From contig JAZSRN010000044.1 of assembly GCA_045538535.1 (NCBI GenBank), positions 1 through 21,890 of the forward strand: a stretch of 21,890 nt of DNA. Direction: 5' to 3'. Both the position numbers and the translations under genes were made by a program. Shown here one piece after another: positions 1 through 8,002 of the stretch. The stretch is from RUG14219 sp045538535 (lineage in GTDB: Bacteria > Cyanobacteriota > Vampirovibrionia > Gastranaerophilales > Gastranaerophilaceae). The stretch's first letter is position 1, and each line of letters starts with the position of its first letter. Below the pieces are notes generated by a model. It saw nothing but the letters and a program-made list of their open reading frames with translations, was not told the DNA's origin and did not search any database.

Positions 1-79
1 CAAGGGTTTCAGGCAATTTCGAACCCCCGACTTTTTCAATGAAATCTATGTTCATACTACTCATACGCATATTTTTCAT
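1..79 (-). CDS. 5' end of an unidentified gene, cut by the window edge
   Basis: An open frame runs leftward from ATG at 79 to the edge with no stop in 26 codons. It begins M-K-N-M-R-M-S-S-M and continues with I-D-F-I-E-K-V-G-G. I do not recognise the protein. What supports it is the promoter: TTGAAA, a 17-bp spacer and TATATT end 6 nt before this ATG, so transcription would start at about the ATG and the mRNA would be leaderless. Three further in-frame ATGs within nine codons make the exact start uncertain. It is divergent from glmU. Too little is visible to suggest a function. Confidence 0.5.
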   Translation of the reverse strand, partial: MKNMRMSSMNIDFIEKVGGSKLPETL

Positions 80-85
80 GTTCCC

Positions 86-114
86 AATATATCAAAATTT
101 TTAACATTTTTCAA
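86..114 (-). promoter_or_regulatory. Promoter of the left-edge gene (leaderless type)
   Basis: On the minus strand, -35 TTGAAA (114-109), a 17-bp spacer and -10 TATATT (91-86). Only GGGAAC separates the -10 from ATG at 79, leaving no room for a leader. Confidence 0.6.
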
Positions 115-221
115 CCCCTATAAAAAACATTAAAACTACAATTAAATTTATACAGTATATTGTGCAAAGGAACAAATAAATCATATTGTCTGAATTCAAC
201 AACATTTAACGCAAAATTCAT

Positions 222-249
222 TTGACATAGTCTTTTGAAATAGTAAAAT
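222..249 (+). promoter_or_regulatory. glmU promoter
   Basis: -35 TTGACA at 222-227, a 16-bp spacer and -10 TAAAAT at 244-249. The -10 ends 33 nt before the glmU ATG, leaving a leader that carries the AAGGAG Shine-Dalgarno at 270-275. The rest of the 203-bp divergent spacer (80-282) shows nothing else I can name. Confidence 0.7.
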
Positions 250-282
250 TGCCTTAGGGATATCATTTTAAGGAGAATACAA

Positions 283-1557
283 ATGGATATAAAATCGGTA
301 ATTTTAGCCGCCGGAAAAGGCACCCGTATGAAATCAGAAACATCAAAAGTTTTACACGAAATTATGGGAAAACCTCTTCTAGGTTACGTTTTGGACAATA
401 TTAAAAATATTACAAATGAAAATTTTGTTATTGTCGGACATTGTGCACAACAAGTTACTGATTATATAAACAAAAATTATCAAAACGCCAAAACTATTCT
501 TCAAACTCCACAACTCGGAACAGGTCACGCAGTTTCTATGGCTTGTCCGGATTTGGAAAATTTTGACGGCCAAATAATTATTCTTTGTGGTGATACACCA
601 CTTATTAAAGAAGATACACTGAAAAAATTTATCGAATACCATAACTCTAAAAATTCTGATTTGACTGTAATGAGTGCAATTTTCAATGACCCTACAAATT
701 ACGGAAGAATTATTCGCGAAGATAATGGTTCGCTCTCTTGTATTATAGAAGAAAAAGACGCAAATCCGGAACAAAAAGCGGTCAAGGAAGTTAATGCGGG
801 TATTTATTGTTTAAATTGGTCAAAAATAAAGCCGGCATTTTCTCAATTAACAAGCAACAATGCGCAAGGAGAATATTACTTGACAGACATCATCGCTTGG
901 GGTAAGGCAAATGCACTAAATGTTAATGCTTATATTATGGAAGATAACCGCGAAATTTTCGGAATAAATTCACGCCTTCATCTTGCAGAAGCAACAAAAA
1001 TTATGAACGAAAGAAAACTTAATGAGTTAATGACAAATGGTGTTACTATCGTAGACCCTTCTACAACATGGATTTCTGATGATACTCAAATCGGTACTGA
1101 TACCATTATTTTCCCTTCAACCTACATAGAAGGCAAAAACACAATCGGCAAACATTGCAAAATAGGGCCTTGTGCACACTTAAGAGGAAACGTTGAAGTT
1201 GCGGACTACGTCAAGATTGGGAATTTTGTTGAAGTTAAAAAAGCAAAAATTGAATCGCACACAAATGTCGGACATCTGGCATACATCGGCGATAGTGAAT
1301 TAGGGAATAATGTTAATATCGGAGCAGGAACAATTACGGCAAATTACAATCCGTTAACAAAAATAAAATCCAAAACAATTTTGAAAGATAATGTAAAAAT
1401 AGGTTCAAACTCAGTACTTGTTGCTCCGGTAACAATAGAAGAAGGCGCAAATGTCGGGGCCGGCGGAATTATTACCAAAAACGTTCCGGCTTGGGCATTG
1501 GCAATAACTCGTTCCCCTCTAAAGATTTTGACCGACTGGGTAAAAAAATCTAGATAA
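283..1557 (+). CDS. glmU: Bifunctional GlcNAc-1-P uridyltransferase / glucosamine-1-P acetyltransferase
   Basis: GlmU makes UDP-GlcNAc in the cytoplasm for peptidoglycan and LPS. It acetylates glucosamine-1-phosphate with acetyl-CoA and then transfers UMP from UTP. The 424 residues are slightly shorter than the usual ~450-460. The N-terminal nucleotidyltransferase (about 1-225) shows L-A-A-G-K-G-T-R-M (8-16), Q-L-G-T-G-H-A-V (77-84), G-D-T-P-L (103-107), N-Y-G-R-I (139-143), E-V-N-A-G (169-173) and G-E-Y-Y-L-T-D (196-202). The C-terminal left-handed beta-helix (about 250-424) has hexapeptide repeats, N-F-V-E-V-K-K (314-320), G-H-L-A-Y-I-G-D with the expected catalytic His331, and N-I-G-A-G-T-I-T-A-N-Y-N (345-356). 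A strong Shine-Dalgarno fixes the start. The MFS gene follows 15 nt downstream and is probably co-transcribed. Confidence 0.96.
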   Translation: MDIKSVILAAGKGTRMKSETSKVLHEIMGKPLLGYVLDNIKNITNENFVIVGHCAQQVTDYINKNYQNAKTILQTPQLGTGHAVSMACPDLENFDGQIIILCGDTPLIKEDTLKKFIEYHNSKNSDLTVMSAIFNDPTNYGRIIREDNGSLSCIIEEKDANPEQKAVKEVNAGIYCLNWSKIKPAFSQLTSNNAQGEYYLTDIIAWGKANALNVNAYIMEDNREIFGINSRLHLAEATKIMNERKLNELMTNGVTIVDPSTTWISDDTQIGTDTIIFPSTYIEGKNTIGKHCKIGPCAHLRGNVEVADYVKIGNFVEVKKAKIESHTNVGHLAYIGDSELGNNVNIGAGTITANYNPLTKIKSKTILKDNVKIGSNSVLVAPVTIEEGANVGAGGIITKNVPAWALAITRSPLKILTDWVKKSR

Positions 1558-1572
1558 AGGATTGTTAAAAAC

Positions 1573-2958
1573 ATGACGAGTTCACAAATAAAGTGGAAAA
1601 TTTTTACCATAACGGCTATCGGGAATTTTATTGCAATGTTAGATTCTTCGACAGTAAATTTGGCACTTTATCCAATGTCAGTTGATTTAGGCGTTTCAAT
1701 GAGCAAAATTCAATGGGTAATGCTTGCATATATGCTTGTGTTAACTGTTTTTTTGCCATTTTTCGGCAAACTAGGCGATATTTTCCCGAAGAATAAATTG
1801 TATGCTTTTGGTTTCGGAATTTTTGCTATTGGTGCATTTGGAAGCATGTTAGCACCAAGTTTCGGATTTTTAATATGTGCACGTGTTATTGAAGCTTTAG
1901 GAGCATCAATTATGCTTTCTAATGCACAAGCAATAATTGCACGAATTTTTAAAGATAAAAATCGTGGTAAAGCTTTGGGATTAAACGGATGTTTGATAGC
2001 TCTTGGCGGAATGACCGGCCCCGCGCTAGGCGGTTTGCTAATTAGCTTATTCAGTTGGCACGCAGTTTTTGCACCTTGTATCCCCATTGCAATCGTAGGC
2101 GTAATTTATGCGTGGAAATTCTTGCCGAATTATGTGAAAAAGAAATCGTTTAAATTTGATTACAAAGGTTTTTTATATTTTACAATAAGTTTGTTTGCGT
2201 TACTTTTGGCTATTTCAGAAGGTCACGAATGGGGTTGGAGTTCAATAAAGATAATTATTTTAGGTAGCATAACTTTTGTTTTTGGAGCATTATTCTATTT
2301 TAGGGACCATAAAATAAATTATCCGTTAATTAATTTTTCGATGTTTAAAATCCGAGAATTTACATACGGAAATTTGGCGGTTATGACATCTTATATGGCA
2401 ATGTTTACATGTAGCATTTTGTTGCCGTTTTATTTACAAGAAATTTTAAAGTATAGTGCATTATTAGCAGGTTTACTAATTTTACCATATTCCGTAACAC
2501 TTTCGGTTATTGCACCAATAAGCGGCAAACTTTCGGGGGTATACGGAAGCCGATATCTCACTTTAGCGGGGCCAATAGTCTTTATTTTGGCATTAATAAT
2601 GTTTATGACATTTAATATTTCAACTCCAAAATGGCTAATTATTAGCGCATCAGGAATTATGGGAATTGGTAACGGATTGTTTCAATCGCCTTCAAATAAC
2701 GCTATAATGACAAGTGTACGCAAAGAAGAATTGGGCATCGCTTCGGGAATACTTGCGCTTTCCCGTAATATGGGAAACATTCTCGGTGTTGCCGTTACAA
2801 TTACTCTTTTTGAATCTTTTAGAAACGTATTTCTTAGACACAAACAAATTTATGATGTCGCGTTTTTAAATTCTTTTCACGCAACGATGTGTGTTGGGGT
2901 TGTTTTTGGAATTTTGTGTTTTATTTTTGCGTATATAGCGTACAAACCAAAACAATAA
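1573..2958 (+). CDS. MFS drug-exporter-like transporter (DHA2, EmrB/QacA type)
   Basis: An inner-membrane secondary transporter of 461 residues with many hydrophobic segments, consistent with the ~14-span DHA2 family of proton-coupled drug exporters. Visible signatures are the L-D-S-S-T-V-N-L-A-L motif in the first span (family L-D-x-T-I-V-N-V-A-L), motif A as G-K-L-G-D-I-F-P-K-N-K in the loop after span 2, and G-P-A-L-G-G (motif C type) in span 5. The AAAGGA Shine-Dalgarno overlaps the glmU stop region and is 11 nt from the ATG, supporting an operon with glmU. The stop codon is only 2 nt from that of the convergent gene on the other strand. The substrate cannot be read from sequence. Toxic compound export is a family expectation only. 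Confidence 0.88.
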   Translation: MTSSQIKWKIFTITAIGNFIAMLDSSTVNLALYPMSVDLGVSMSKIQWVMLAYMLVLTVFLPFFGKLGDIFPKNKLYAFGFGIFAIGAFGSMLAPSFGFLICARVIEALGASIMLSNAQAIIARIFKDKNRGKALGLNGCLIALGGMTGPALGGLLISLFSWHAVFAPCIPIAIVGVIYAWKFLPNYVKKKSFKFDYKGFLYFTISLFALLLAISEGHEWGWSSIKIIILGSITFVFGALFYFRDHKINYPLINFSMFKIREFTYGNLAVMTSYMAMFTCSILLPFYLQEILKYSALLAGLLILPYSVTLSVIAPISGKLSGVYGSRYLTLAGPIVFILALIMFMTFNISTPKWLIISASGIMGIGNGLFQSPSNNAIMTSVRKEELGIASGILALSRNMGNILGVAVTITLFESFRNVFLRHKQIYDVAFLNSFHATMCVGVVFGILCFIFAYIAYKPKQ

Positions 2959-2960
2959 AA

Positions 2961-4160
2961 TTATTTTACGAGATGATAATAAATCATCTCAGAAGCTTTA
3001 ACTATATATTCTTTACCCAAATGAGAATTGTGCGGACGATTTGCAAGAATTACGACAATATATTTTTTACCGTTCGGTGCAAAAACAATTCCGGCATCAC
3101 CAAGCATTTTGCCAATATCACCGGTTTTGTGTAAAAGTATTGCTCCGTCCGGCAAACCGGCTCTTAAAAGTCGACTATTGTGGACGTGTCCCATATAATC
3201 AAATATTTTTTCCCTTGATTTAAGGCTTAAAAAATCAGGATTATCAATATTATAAAGAATTTGTGCCATATCTTTTGCAGTTGTAATATTTGTACCGCCC
3301 AAATCCGGCAACCAAGTTTGAATTTTTGTATTTTGCAAACCCCAATCTCTTAATCCGGCATTTATATCTGTCATTGAACCCAATTTAGCAATAAGCATAT
3401 TTGTTGCCGAATTATCTGAATCAGTAATCATTATTCGTGCTAAATAATCAAGTGAATACGTTGAATTTTCAGCTTTGTACTGCAATCCCCCAGAACCTTC
3501 TGCTCTATAAGGGTTTGTTAACGTCATTTTGTCTTCCAAAGAAAGTTGACCCAATTCAATTGATTCAAAAAGTCTTACTAAAACCGGAAGTTTTATTATA
3601 CTGGCAGTCGCAAAAATTTCATCCGCATTTACATCTGCATATTTTCCGCTATCATAATCCCAAACATAAACAGATGGATGGATTGAAGGATATTGTGCAC
3701 CTAAATCTTTTAATTTTGTCTCTAATTTTGTAAGTCTTCCGGTTTCATTTAAAGGTGCCATTTTTGGATTTTTGGTATTTACCGGTGTCAAAAGTCTTGT
3801 GCCTAACAACCAATCATTTGAAATATAATTTCTTGTCGGTGCAACTATTTGTTGATAATTCCCTTTAATATTAGGATATGGTGAAATTTTCCAAAAGTTT
3901 TTGGTAACTTTATTGAATCCTATAGGCAAAATTCCAAACCCAATAATCGCTAAAACAGAAAATGACAAAATTTTATGAATTAAATTGTTTCGCGCAATCT
4001 TTTTTTGATTTGGTTGACGAAGTTGACGTTTATATTGCGTTTGAACAGGTGTATTAACTCTATGTATAGATGTTTGCTTATACATAGAGCCGGCATATTG
4101 ATACCCTTGATAATAACCCGAATATTCACGTTGGTTATATCTTTTCAATGATTCCGGCAT
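2961..4160 (-). CDS. Membrane-anchored serine hydrolase of the class A beta-lactamase fold
   Basis: The protein has 399 residues if started at ATG 4160, which lies 10 nt after GGGAGG. An ATG 9 nt further upstream (4169) sits almost on top of that Shine-Dalgarno and is less likely. Order: a Tyr/Gln/Arg-rich cytoplasmic tail (1-60), one membrane span (about 64-83), a linker, then a periplasmic beta-lactamase domain (about 145-399). It has S-I-I-K (187-190, the SxxK nucleophile), S-D-N (248-250) and K-T-G (345-347). The segment that reads W-E-P-E-L-N in class A enzymes appears here as W-L-P-D-L-G (283-288), so Glu166 is Leu and Asn170 is Gly. Acylation should be possible but fast beta-lactam turnover is not expected. 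A D,D-peptidase, a sensor or another peptidoglycan hydrolase is more plausible than a resistance enzyme. Confidence 0.85.
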   Translation of the reverse strand: MPESLKRYNQREYSGYYQGYQYAGSMYKQTSIHRVNTPVQTQYKRQLRQPNQKKIARNNLIHKILSFSVLAIIGFGILPIGFNKVTKNFWKISPYPNIKGNYQQIVAPTRNYISNDWLLGTRLLTPVNTKNPKMAPLNETGRLTKLETKLKDLGAQYPSIHPSVYVWDYDSGKYADVNADEIFATASIIKLPVLVRLFESIELGQLSLEDKMTLTNPYRAEGSGGLQYKAENSTYSLDYLARIMITDSDNSATNMLIAKLGSMTDINAGLRDWGLQNTKIQTWLPDLGGTNITTAKDMAQILYNIDNPDFLSLKSREKIFDYMGHVHNSRLLRAGLPDGAILLHKTGDIGKMLGDAGIVFAPNGKKYIVVILANRPHNSHLGKEYIVKASEMIYYHLVK

Positions 4161-4191
4161 TATAATCATTCCCTCCCAAAGCTATAATACA

Positions 4192-4220
4192 AGTGTATGA
4201 TGATAGAAATTTATTGGCAA
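4192..4220 (-). promoter_or_regulatory. Possible promoter of the serine hydrolase gene
   Basis: Minus strand TTGCCA (4220-4215), a 17-bp spacer and TACACT (4197-4192). Both boxes are imperfect, and a nearby TATTAT (4189-4184) is an alternative -10. Confidence 0.35.
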
Positions 4221-4224
4221 GCCA

Positions 4225-4256
4225 TTTACAAATTTTTTACCAATTTATTTACAATT
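4225..4256. repeat. Three short TTTAC direct repeats between divergent promoters
   Basis: TTTAC(A/C)AA recurs at 4225, 4236 and 4248, that is at 11- and 12-bp intervals, close to one helical turn. The array lies just upstream of both the serine hydrolase and the HIT gene promoters. It could be a regulator-binding array, but in such AT-rich DNA chance is possible. Confidence 0.4.
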
Positions 4257-4264
4257 GCGCATAA

Positions 4265-4292
4265 TTGATTTTTTGAATTTATCATGTAAAAT
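4265..4292 (+). promoter_or_regulatory. Promoter of the HIT-speE pair
   Basis: -35 TTGATT (4265-4270), a 16-bp spacer and -10 TAAAAT (4287-4292), the same arrangement as the glmU promoter. It lies 26 nt before the ATG at 4319, leaving room for the GAGGA Shine-Dalgarno. Confidence 0.6.
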
Positions 4293-4318
4293 TACTCATA
4301 TTAATGAAAGAGGAAAGT

Positions 4319-4627
4319 ATGACAGATTGTATTTTTTGTAAAATTATTAACGGTGATTTTGGTACAGAATTTGTTTATGAAGATGAAAAAACAGTAGTTT
4401 TTAAAGATATAAACCCAAAAGCACCTATTCATTTGCTTGTAGTTCCTAAAATTCACGTTGAAAACTTAAATGACCTTGAGGATCGTGAATTGATGGCAGA
4501 TTTGTTATGTGCAGTCAAAAATGTAACTAAAAAAATCGGTCTAAAAGCTTATAGATTACAAGTAAATACAGGTAAAGATGCCGGACAAGAAGTTATGCAT
4601 TTACATATTCACATTTTAGGCAAATAG
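4319..4627 (+). CDS. HIT-family (histidine triad) nucleotide-binding protein
   Basis: A 102-residue HINT-type protein. It has the N-terminal C-I-F-C-K-I-I-N-G-D signature, D-I-N-P-K-A-P-I-H-L-L-V-V-P-K in the core, and the catalytic triad H-L-H-I-H at residues 96-100. The family hydrolyses purine nucleoside phosphoramidates and acyl-adenylates. I chose ATG 4319, directly after AGAGGAAAGT, because a longer frame starting at 4304 would put that Shine-Dalgarno inside the gene. The protein stops two residues after the H-x-H-x-H-I-L-G, so the short C-terminal tail (usually ending W-P-P-G in close relatives) is absent. speE follows 15 nt downstream, with no terminator between. Confidence 0.9.
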   Translation: MTDCIFCKIINGDFGTEFVYEDEKTVVFKDINPKAPIHLLVVPKIHVENLNDLEDRELMADLLCAVKNVTKKIGLKAYRLQVNTGKDAGQEVMHLHIHILGK

Positions 4628-4642
4628 AAAGGAAAATTATAC

Positions 4643-5491
4643 ATGAACGGATACGAAAACGGATATTATAAAGAAATTACCCCTTCAGGATTTGGAATTT
4701 GTATTAAGGCGAAAGGTGTGTTGTATTCAGAACAATCACCGTTTCAAAAAGTAGAAATTATTGATACCGACTCTACCTTGGGTAAAATTCTTACCCTTGA
4801 TGATTTGATGATGACAACTGAAGGTGATGAATTCCATTATCACGAAATGATTGCCCATATTCCGATGATGCACCATAAAAACCCTAAATCCGTACTTGTT
4901 ATCGGTGGCGGTGACGGCGGAACTGTTCGCGAAGTATTAAAACATAAATCAGTTGAGAAAGTTGTATTATGCGAAATTGACGGACTTGTTATTGATGCTT
5001 GCAAAAAGTATCTTCCGACTATCGCTTGCGAACTTGACAACCCAAAATGCGAAATCCTTGTAGAAGACGCTATCGAATATATTAAGGACAAAGAAAATGA
5101 ATTTGATATCGTTTTAATAGATTCTACAGATCCAATGGGACCAGGCGAAGGTTTGTTTACTGAAGAATTTTATAACAATGTAAAACGCTCTTTGAAAGAA
5201 GGCGGTATAGTTGCTGCACAATCTGAATCTCCTTTCGTAAACAAAAATGAAATTAAAAAAATGTATGATTTGTTGAAAAAGGTCTTCCCGATTACTTCAA
5301 CTTATACATCAAATATCCCTACTTATCCCGGTGGATATTGGGCTTGGGCATTTTGTTCAGAAACCGTACAACCACTTTCTTATTTTGCTCAAGACAGATA
5401 TCAAGATATTCTTAAATCTTGTAAAATCTATAACGAAGATTATCATAATGCAAGATTTGCACTTCCTAATTATTTGAAAGAATTGTTGTAA
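4643..5491 (+). CDS. speE: Spermidine synthase (polyamine aminopropyltransferase)
   Basis: Transfers the aminopropyl group of decarboxylated S-adenosylmethionine to putrescine, in the cytoplasm. The 282-residue length is typical. Visible signatures: the N-terminal beta-strand region with Y-H-E-M-I-A-H (66-72), the nucleotide-binding loop G-G-G-D-G-G (88-93), the acidic strand end C-E-I-D (110-113), V-E-D-A (140-143), and the active-site loop D-S-T-D-P-M-G-P (160-167), which matches the D-x-x-D-P-x-G-P of the family. AAAGGA 9 nt upstream fixes the start. No speD or arginine/ornithine decarboxylase is in this window. Whether the true amino acceptor is putrescine or another polyamine cannot be read from sequence. 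Confidence 0.95.
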   Translation: MNGYENGYYKEITPSGFGICIKAKGVLYSEQSPFQKVEIIDTDSTLGKILTLDDLMMTTEGDEFHYHEMIAHIPMMHHKNPKSVLVIGGGDGGTVREVLKHKSVEKVVLCEIDGLVIDACKKYLPTIACELDNPKCEILVEDAIEYIKDKENEFDIVLIDSTDPMGPGEGLFTEEFYNNVKRSLKEGGIVAAQSESPFVNKNEIKKMYDLLKKVFPITSTYTSNIPTYPGGYWAWAFCSETVQPLSYFAQDRYQDILKSCKIYNEDYHNARFALPNYLKELL

Positions 5492-5510
5492 TTCATAAAT
5501 TCAAATGCTT

Positions 5511-5549
5511 AAGAGGATAGTAAACCACAACGGAAACTATCCTCTTTTA
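5511..5549 (+). terminator. Rho-independent terminator after speE
   Basis: AAGAGGATAGT (5511-5521) and ACTATCCTCTT (5536-5546) form a perfect 11-bp stem with a 14-nt loop, followed by a T-rich tail. It ends 7 nt before the recJ extended -10, so terminator and next promoter nearly abut. Confidence 0.85.
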
Positions 5550-5555
5550 ATTATT

Positions 5556-5566
5556 TATGCTAAAAT
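5556..5566 (+). promoter_or_regulatory. recJ promoter, extended -10 of leaderless type
   Basis: TATGC-TAAAAT is an extended -10 (TGn motif at 5558-5560, hexamer 5561-5566). TTTGTT then ATG follows, so the hexamer ends 6 nt before the start codon. No good -35 is seen, which the TGn element can compensate for. Confidence 0.6.
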
Positions 5567-5572
5567 TTTGTT

Positions 5573-7921
5573 ATGAAAAAAGAGTGGCGTTACAACAAAT
5601 ATGAAGGTAAAGAAAAATCTTTAGTTAAACGACTTTTGGCTTCTCGCGGAATTGTTGATGAACAAAGCATCTATGAATTTACGCATCCGCTTGAAACCAA
5701 ACAATTGTCACCAAATTCCTTTACAGATATGGAAAAATCTGTTGATAGAATTTGTAAAGCAATTGATAATAACGAAAAAATTATTATTTACGGAGATTTT
5801 GATGCAGATGGCGTTACCTCAACATCACTATTAATTAAAACATTACGTTTTTTGAATGCAGATGTTAATTATTTTATTCCAAATCGAGAAAAAGAAGGTC
5901 ATGGACTTGATACAAAAGCATTAATCAAAATCATGACTCAAATAAAACCAAAAGTTTTGATTACAGTCGATTGCGGAATTTCTAATGTTGAAGAAGTAGC
6001 ATTTTTAAATAGTTTTAAGATTGATACAATTATTACCGACCACCACGAAGCACCGCAAGAATTGCCAAAAGCTTTTGGTATTATTAATCCGAAAGCCCCA
6101 AATGCTTTGGATGAAAATTTGTCGCTCAAAGACATTGAAAGTTTGACCTCTTTGGCCGGAGTCGGTGTTGCATACAAATTAGCCTGCGCAATTTTAATGC
6201 GATATGACAAAATCAATTTTGTTTCAGAAATCTTGCCGTTTGTCGCAGTAGGAACAATTGCTGATATCGTTCCGCTGGTCGGTGAAAACAGATTTCTTGT
6301 AATGAAAGGTTTGGATTTAATTTCAAAAGGACGTCATTTTGGGATTAAAAAACTTTTAGAAAGTGCGGGATATTCTAATATAGAAAAAGGTGTTACATCA
6401 GAACAAATCGCTTTTGGAATAGCACCCAGAATAAATGCCTCAGGCAGACTTGATACAGTTGAAGATGCTCTTAAAGTTTTGATATCAGATAATCCTCAAG
6501 AAATTCAAATGTCAATTATTTCGTTAGAAAATTATAATAAAACACGTCAAAATTTGTGCAATGAAACTTTTGCCCAAGCAGATGAAATGCTTGAAAAAGA
6601 GAGCAATAACAATTCCGCAATTATTTTATTTAACAAGGATTGGCACATCGGTATAATTGGAATTGTTGCCTCAAAATTGGTTGAAAAATATTATAAACCA
6701 ACTTTTCTGATGACATATTCCGAAGAAACAAATCAAATAAGATGTTCTGCAAGAAGTGTTGAAGGTGTTCATTTGTACGAAATTATAAACGAAAACGCAC
6801 AATTATTTGACGGTTTTGGTGGACATTCACTAGCTGCAGGTTTGAGTTTTTCCCCTGAAAAAATTTCTTTTGAAACCGTTAAAAATGCCCTCAATAAAAC
6901 TATAAAAGAAACTTTAAACGGCAAAGAACTAAAACCTTTTGTGGATATCGATTTGGAACTTTCACCTAATGATATAACTGTAGAATTGGTGCAAGAACTT
7001 TCTATGTTGGAACCTTTTGGAGCAAATAATCCAAGTCCGATTTTTTCTTTGAAAAATCTTTCAGTAAATGAGAAAAAACTTATGGGCGAAAATAAAGACC
7101 ATTTGAAACTTATAGGCGAAATTGAAGGTCAAAAATTCAATTGTATAAGATGGCAATTAGGCGATATCAAACTGGTTAAAGGTGACAATTTTGATGTAGC
7201 ATTCCACCCTCAAATCAATGAATTTAACGGCAATGTTTCGGTACAGCTTATTGTAGATGATATTCATAGTGACAGTTTGCCGGATGAAGATAATAAAAAA
7301 GATTTTTCAATCAAGGTTTATGATCATCGCAAAAAAACCGATATTTTACCTCTCGTAAATGATTTTGTCAAAAATTCAAAACAAAAAATTAAAATTTTTG
7401 CTGAAAGCAAGTTTATTTTAGATACTTTACAACCTTTTAAAAATCTTGCAGAAAATACCTTCACAAGAAATGATTTGGAAATTTGTGATGCAATAATGTT
7501 TTTCGATTACCCCGCAGACGAAGAAACCTTCAATAATATTATCGCAAAAACTCAACCAAAGTCCGTACACTTTATGAATTACGAAATAAAATATATGGAA
7601 GAAAAAGAGTTTTTATCAACCGTTTATAAAATGCTGAAATTCGCAGATAACAATAACAATGGCAAGGTAGAATTATACAGATTTGCAAGTTTTTTAGGTA
7701 AATCTTATAAAGTCTTTGATATATTATTCGAAATTTTTGAACAACTCGGTATTATGCAAATATTAGAACACCAACCGCAATATTATCGGATAAAATTGCT
7801 TGAAAATAATGATATTTCCCAAGTTTTGCATAGTACAAAATATTCTGAATTATTAAATTTAATTGATGAATGCGAACAATATCAAAAATCTTTGTTAGAA
7901 GATGAATTGATAAGTTTGTAA
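5573..7921 (+). CDS. recJ: Single-stranded-DNA-specific exonuclease RecJ
   Basis: A 5'-3' ssDNA exonuclease acting in recombination, mismatch and fork repair. The DHH phosphoesterase domain shows Y-G-D-F-D-A-D-G (73-80), T-V-D-C-G (131-135) and T-D-H-H (155-158). These metal-binding Asp and His residues are complete. The DHHA1 domain follows with the conserved G-G-H-S-L-A-A-G signature (roughly 420), then an OB-type nucleic-acid-binding region. The protein continues to 782 residues, about 200 longer than the E. coli enzyme. Comparable long forms with a C-terminal extension exist in Firmicutes and cyanobacteria. There is no Shine-Dalgarno (TTTTGTT precedes the ATG) and the start is chosen from the -10 position and alignment of the N-terminus. 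It converges with the small minus-strand gene at 8003. Confidence 0.95.
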   Translation: MKKEWRYNKYEGKEKSLVKRLLASRGIVDEQSIYEFTHPLETKQLSPNSFTDMEKSVDRICKAIDNNEKIIIYGDFDADGVTSTSLLIKTLRFLNADVNYFIPNREKEGHGLDTKALIKIMTQIKPKVLITVDCGISNVEEVAFLNSFKIDTIITDHHEAPQELPKAFGIINPKAPNALDENLSLKDIESLTSLAGVGVAYKLACAILMRYDKINFVSEILPFVAVGTIADIVPLVGENRFLVMKGLDLISKGRHFGIKKLLESAGYSNIEKGVTSEQIAFGIAPRINASGRLDTVEDALKVLISDNPQEIQMSIISLENYNKTRQNLCNETFAQADEMLEKESNNNSAIILFNKDWHIGIIGIVASKLVEKYYKPTFLMTYSEETNQIRCSARSVEGVHLYEIINENAQLFDGFGGHSLAAGLSFSPEKISFETVKNALNKTIKETLNGKELKPFVDIDLELSPNDITVELVQELSMLEPFGANNPSPIFSLKNLSVNEKKLMGENKDHLKLIGEIEGQKFNCIRWQLGDIKLVKGDNFDVAFHPQINEFNGNVSVQLIVDDIHSDSLPDEDNKKDFSIKVYDHRKKTDILPLVNDFVKNSKQKIKIFAESKFILDTLQPFKNLAENTFTRNDLEICDAIMFFDYPADEETFNNIIAKTQPKSVHFMNYEIKYMEEKEFLSTVYKMLKFADNNNNGKVELYRFASFLGKSYKVFDILFEIFEQLGIMQILEHQPQYYRIKLLENNDISQVLHSTKYSELLNLIDECEQYQKSLLEDELISL

Positions 7922-7935
7922 CCATAACATTTTTT

Positions 7936-7967
7936 AAAAAAAGCCGCCGAAAAATATTCTCAGCGGC
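7936..7967 (-). terminator. Terminator for the minus-strand small-gene pair
   Basis: Read on the minus strand, GCCGCTGA (7967-7960) pairs with a second arm (7950-7943) with one mismatch and is followed by seven T (7942-7936). The strand asymmetry of the T-run assigns it mainly to the gene at 8003-8164. Between it and that gene lies a smaller GGGGT/ACCCC hairpin. Confidence 0.75.
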
Positions 7968-8002
7968 AGTAAATACTATTGGGTGGGGTAAATGCACCCC
8001 AA

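Noticed and set aside
3437..3733. Plus-strand frame inside the serine hydrolase gene
   Set aside because: It is the antisense shadow of a gene with clear catalytic motifs, and has no ribosome site or family resemblance.
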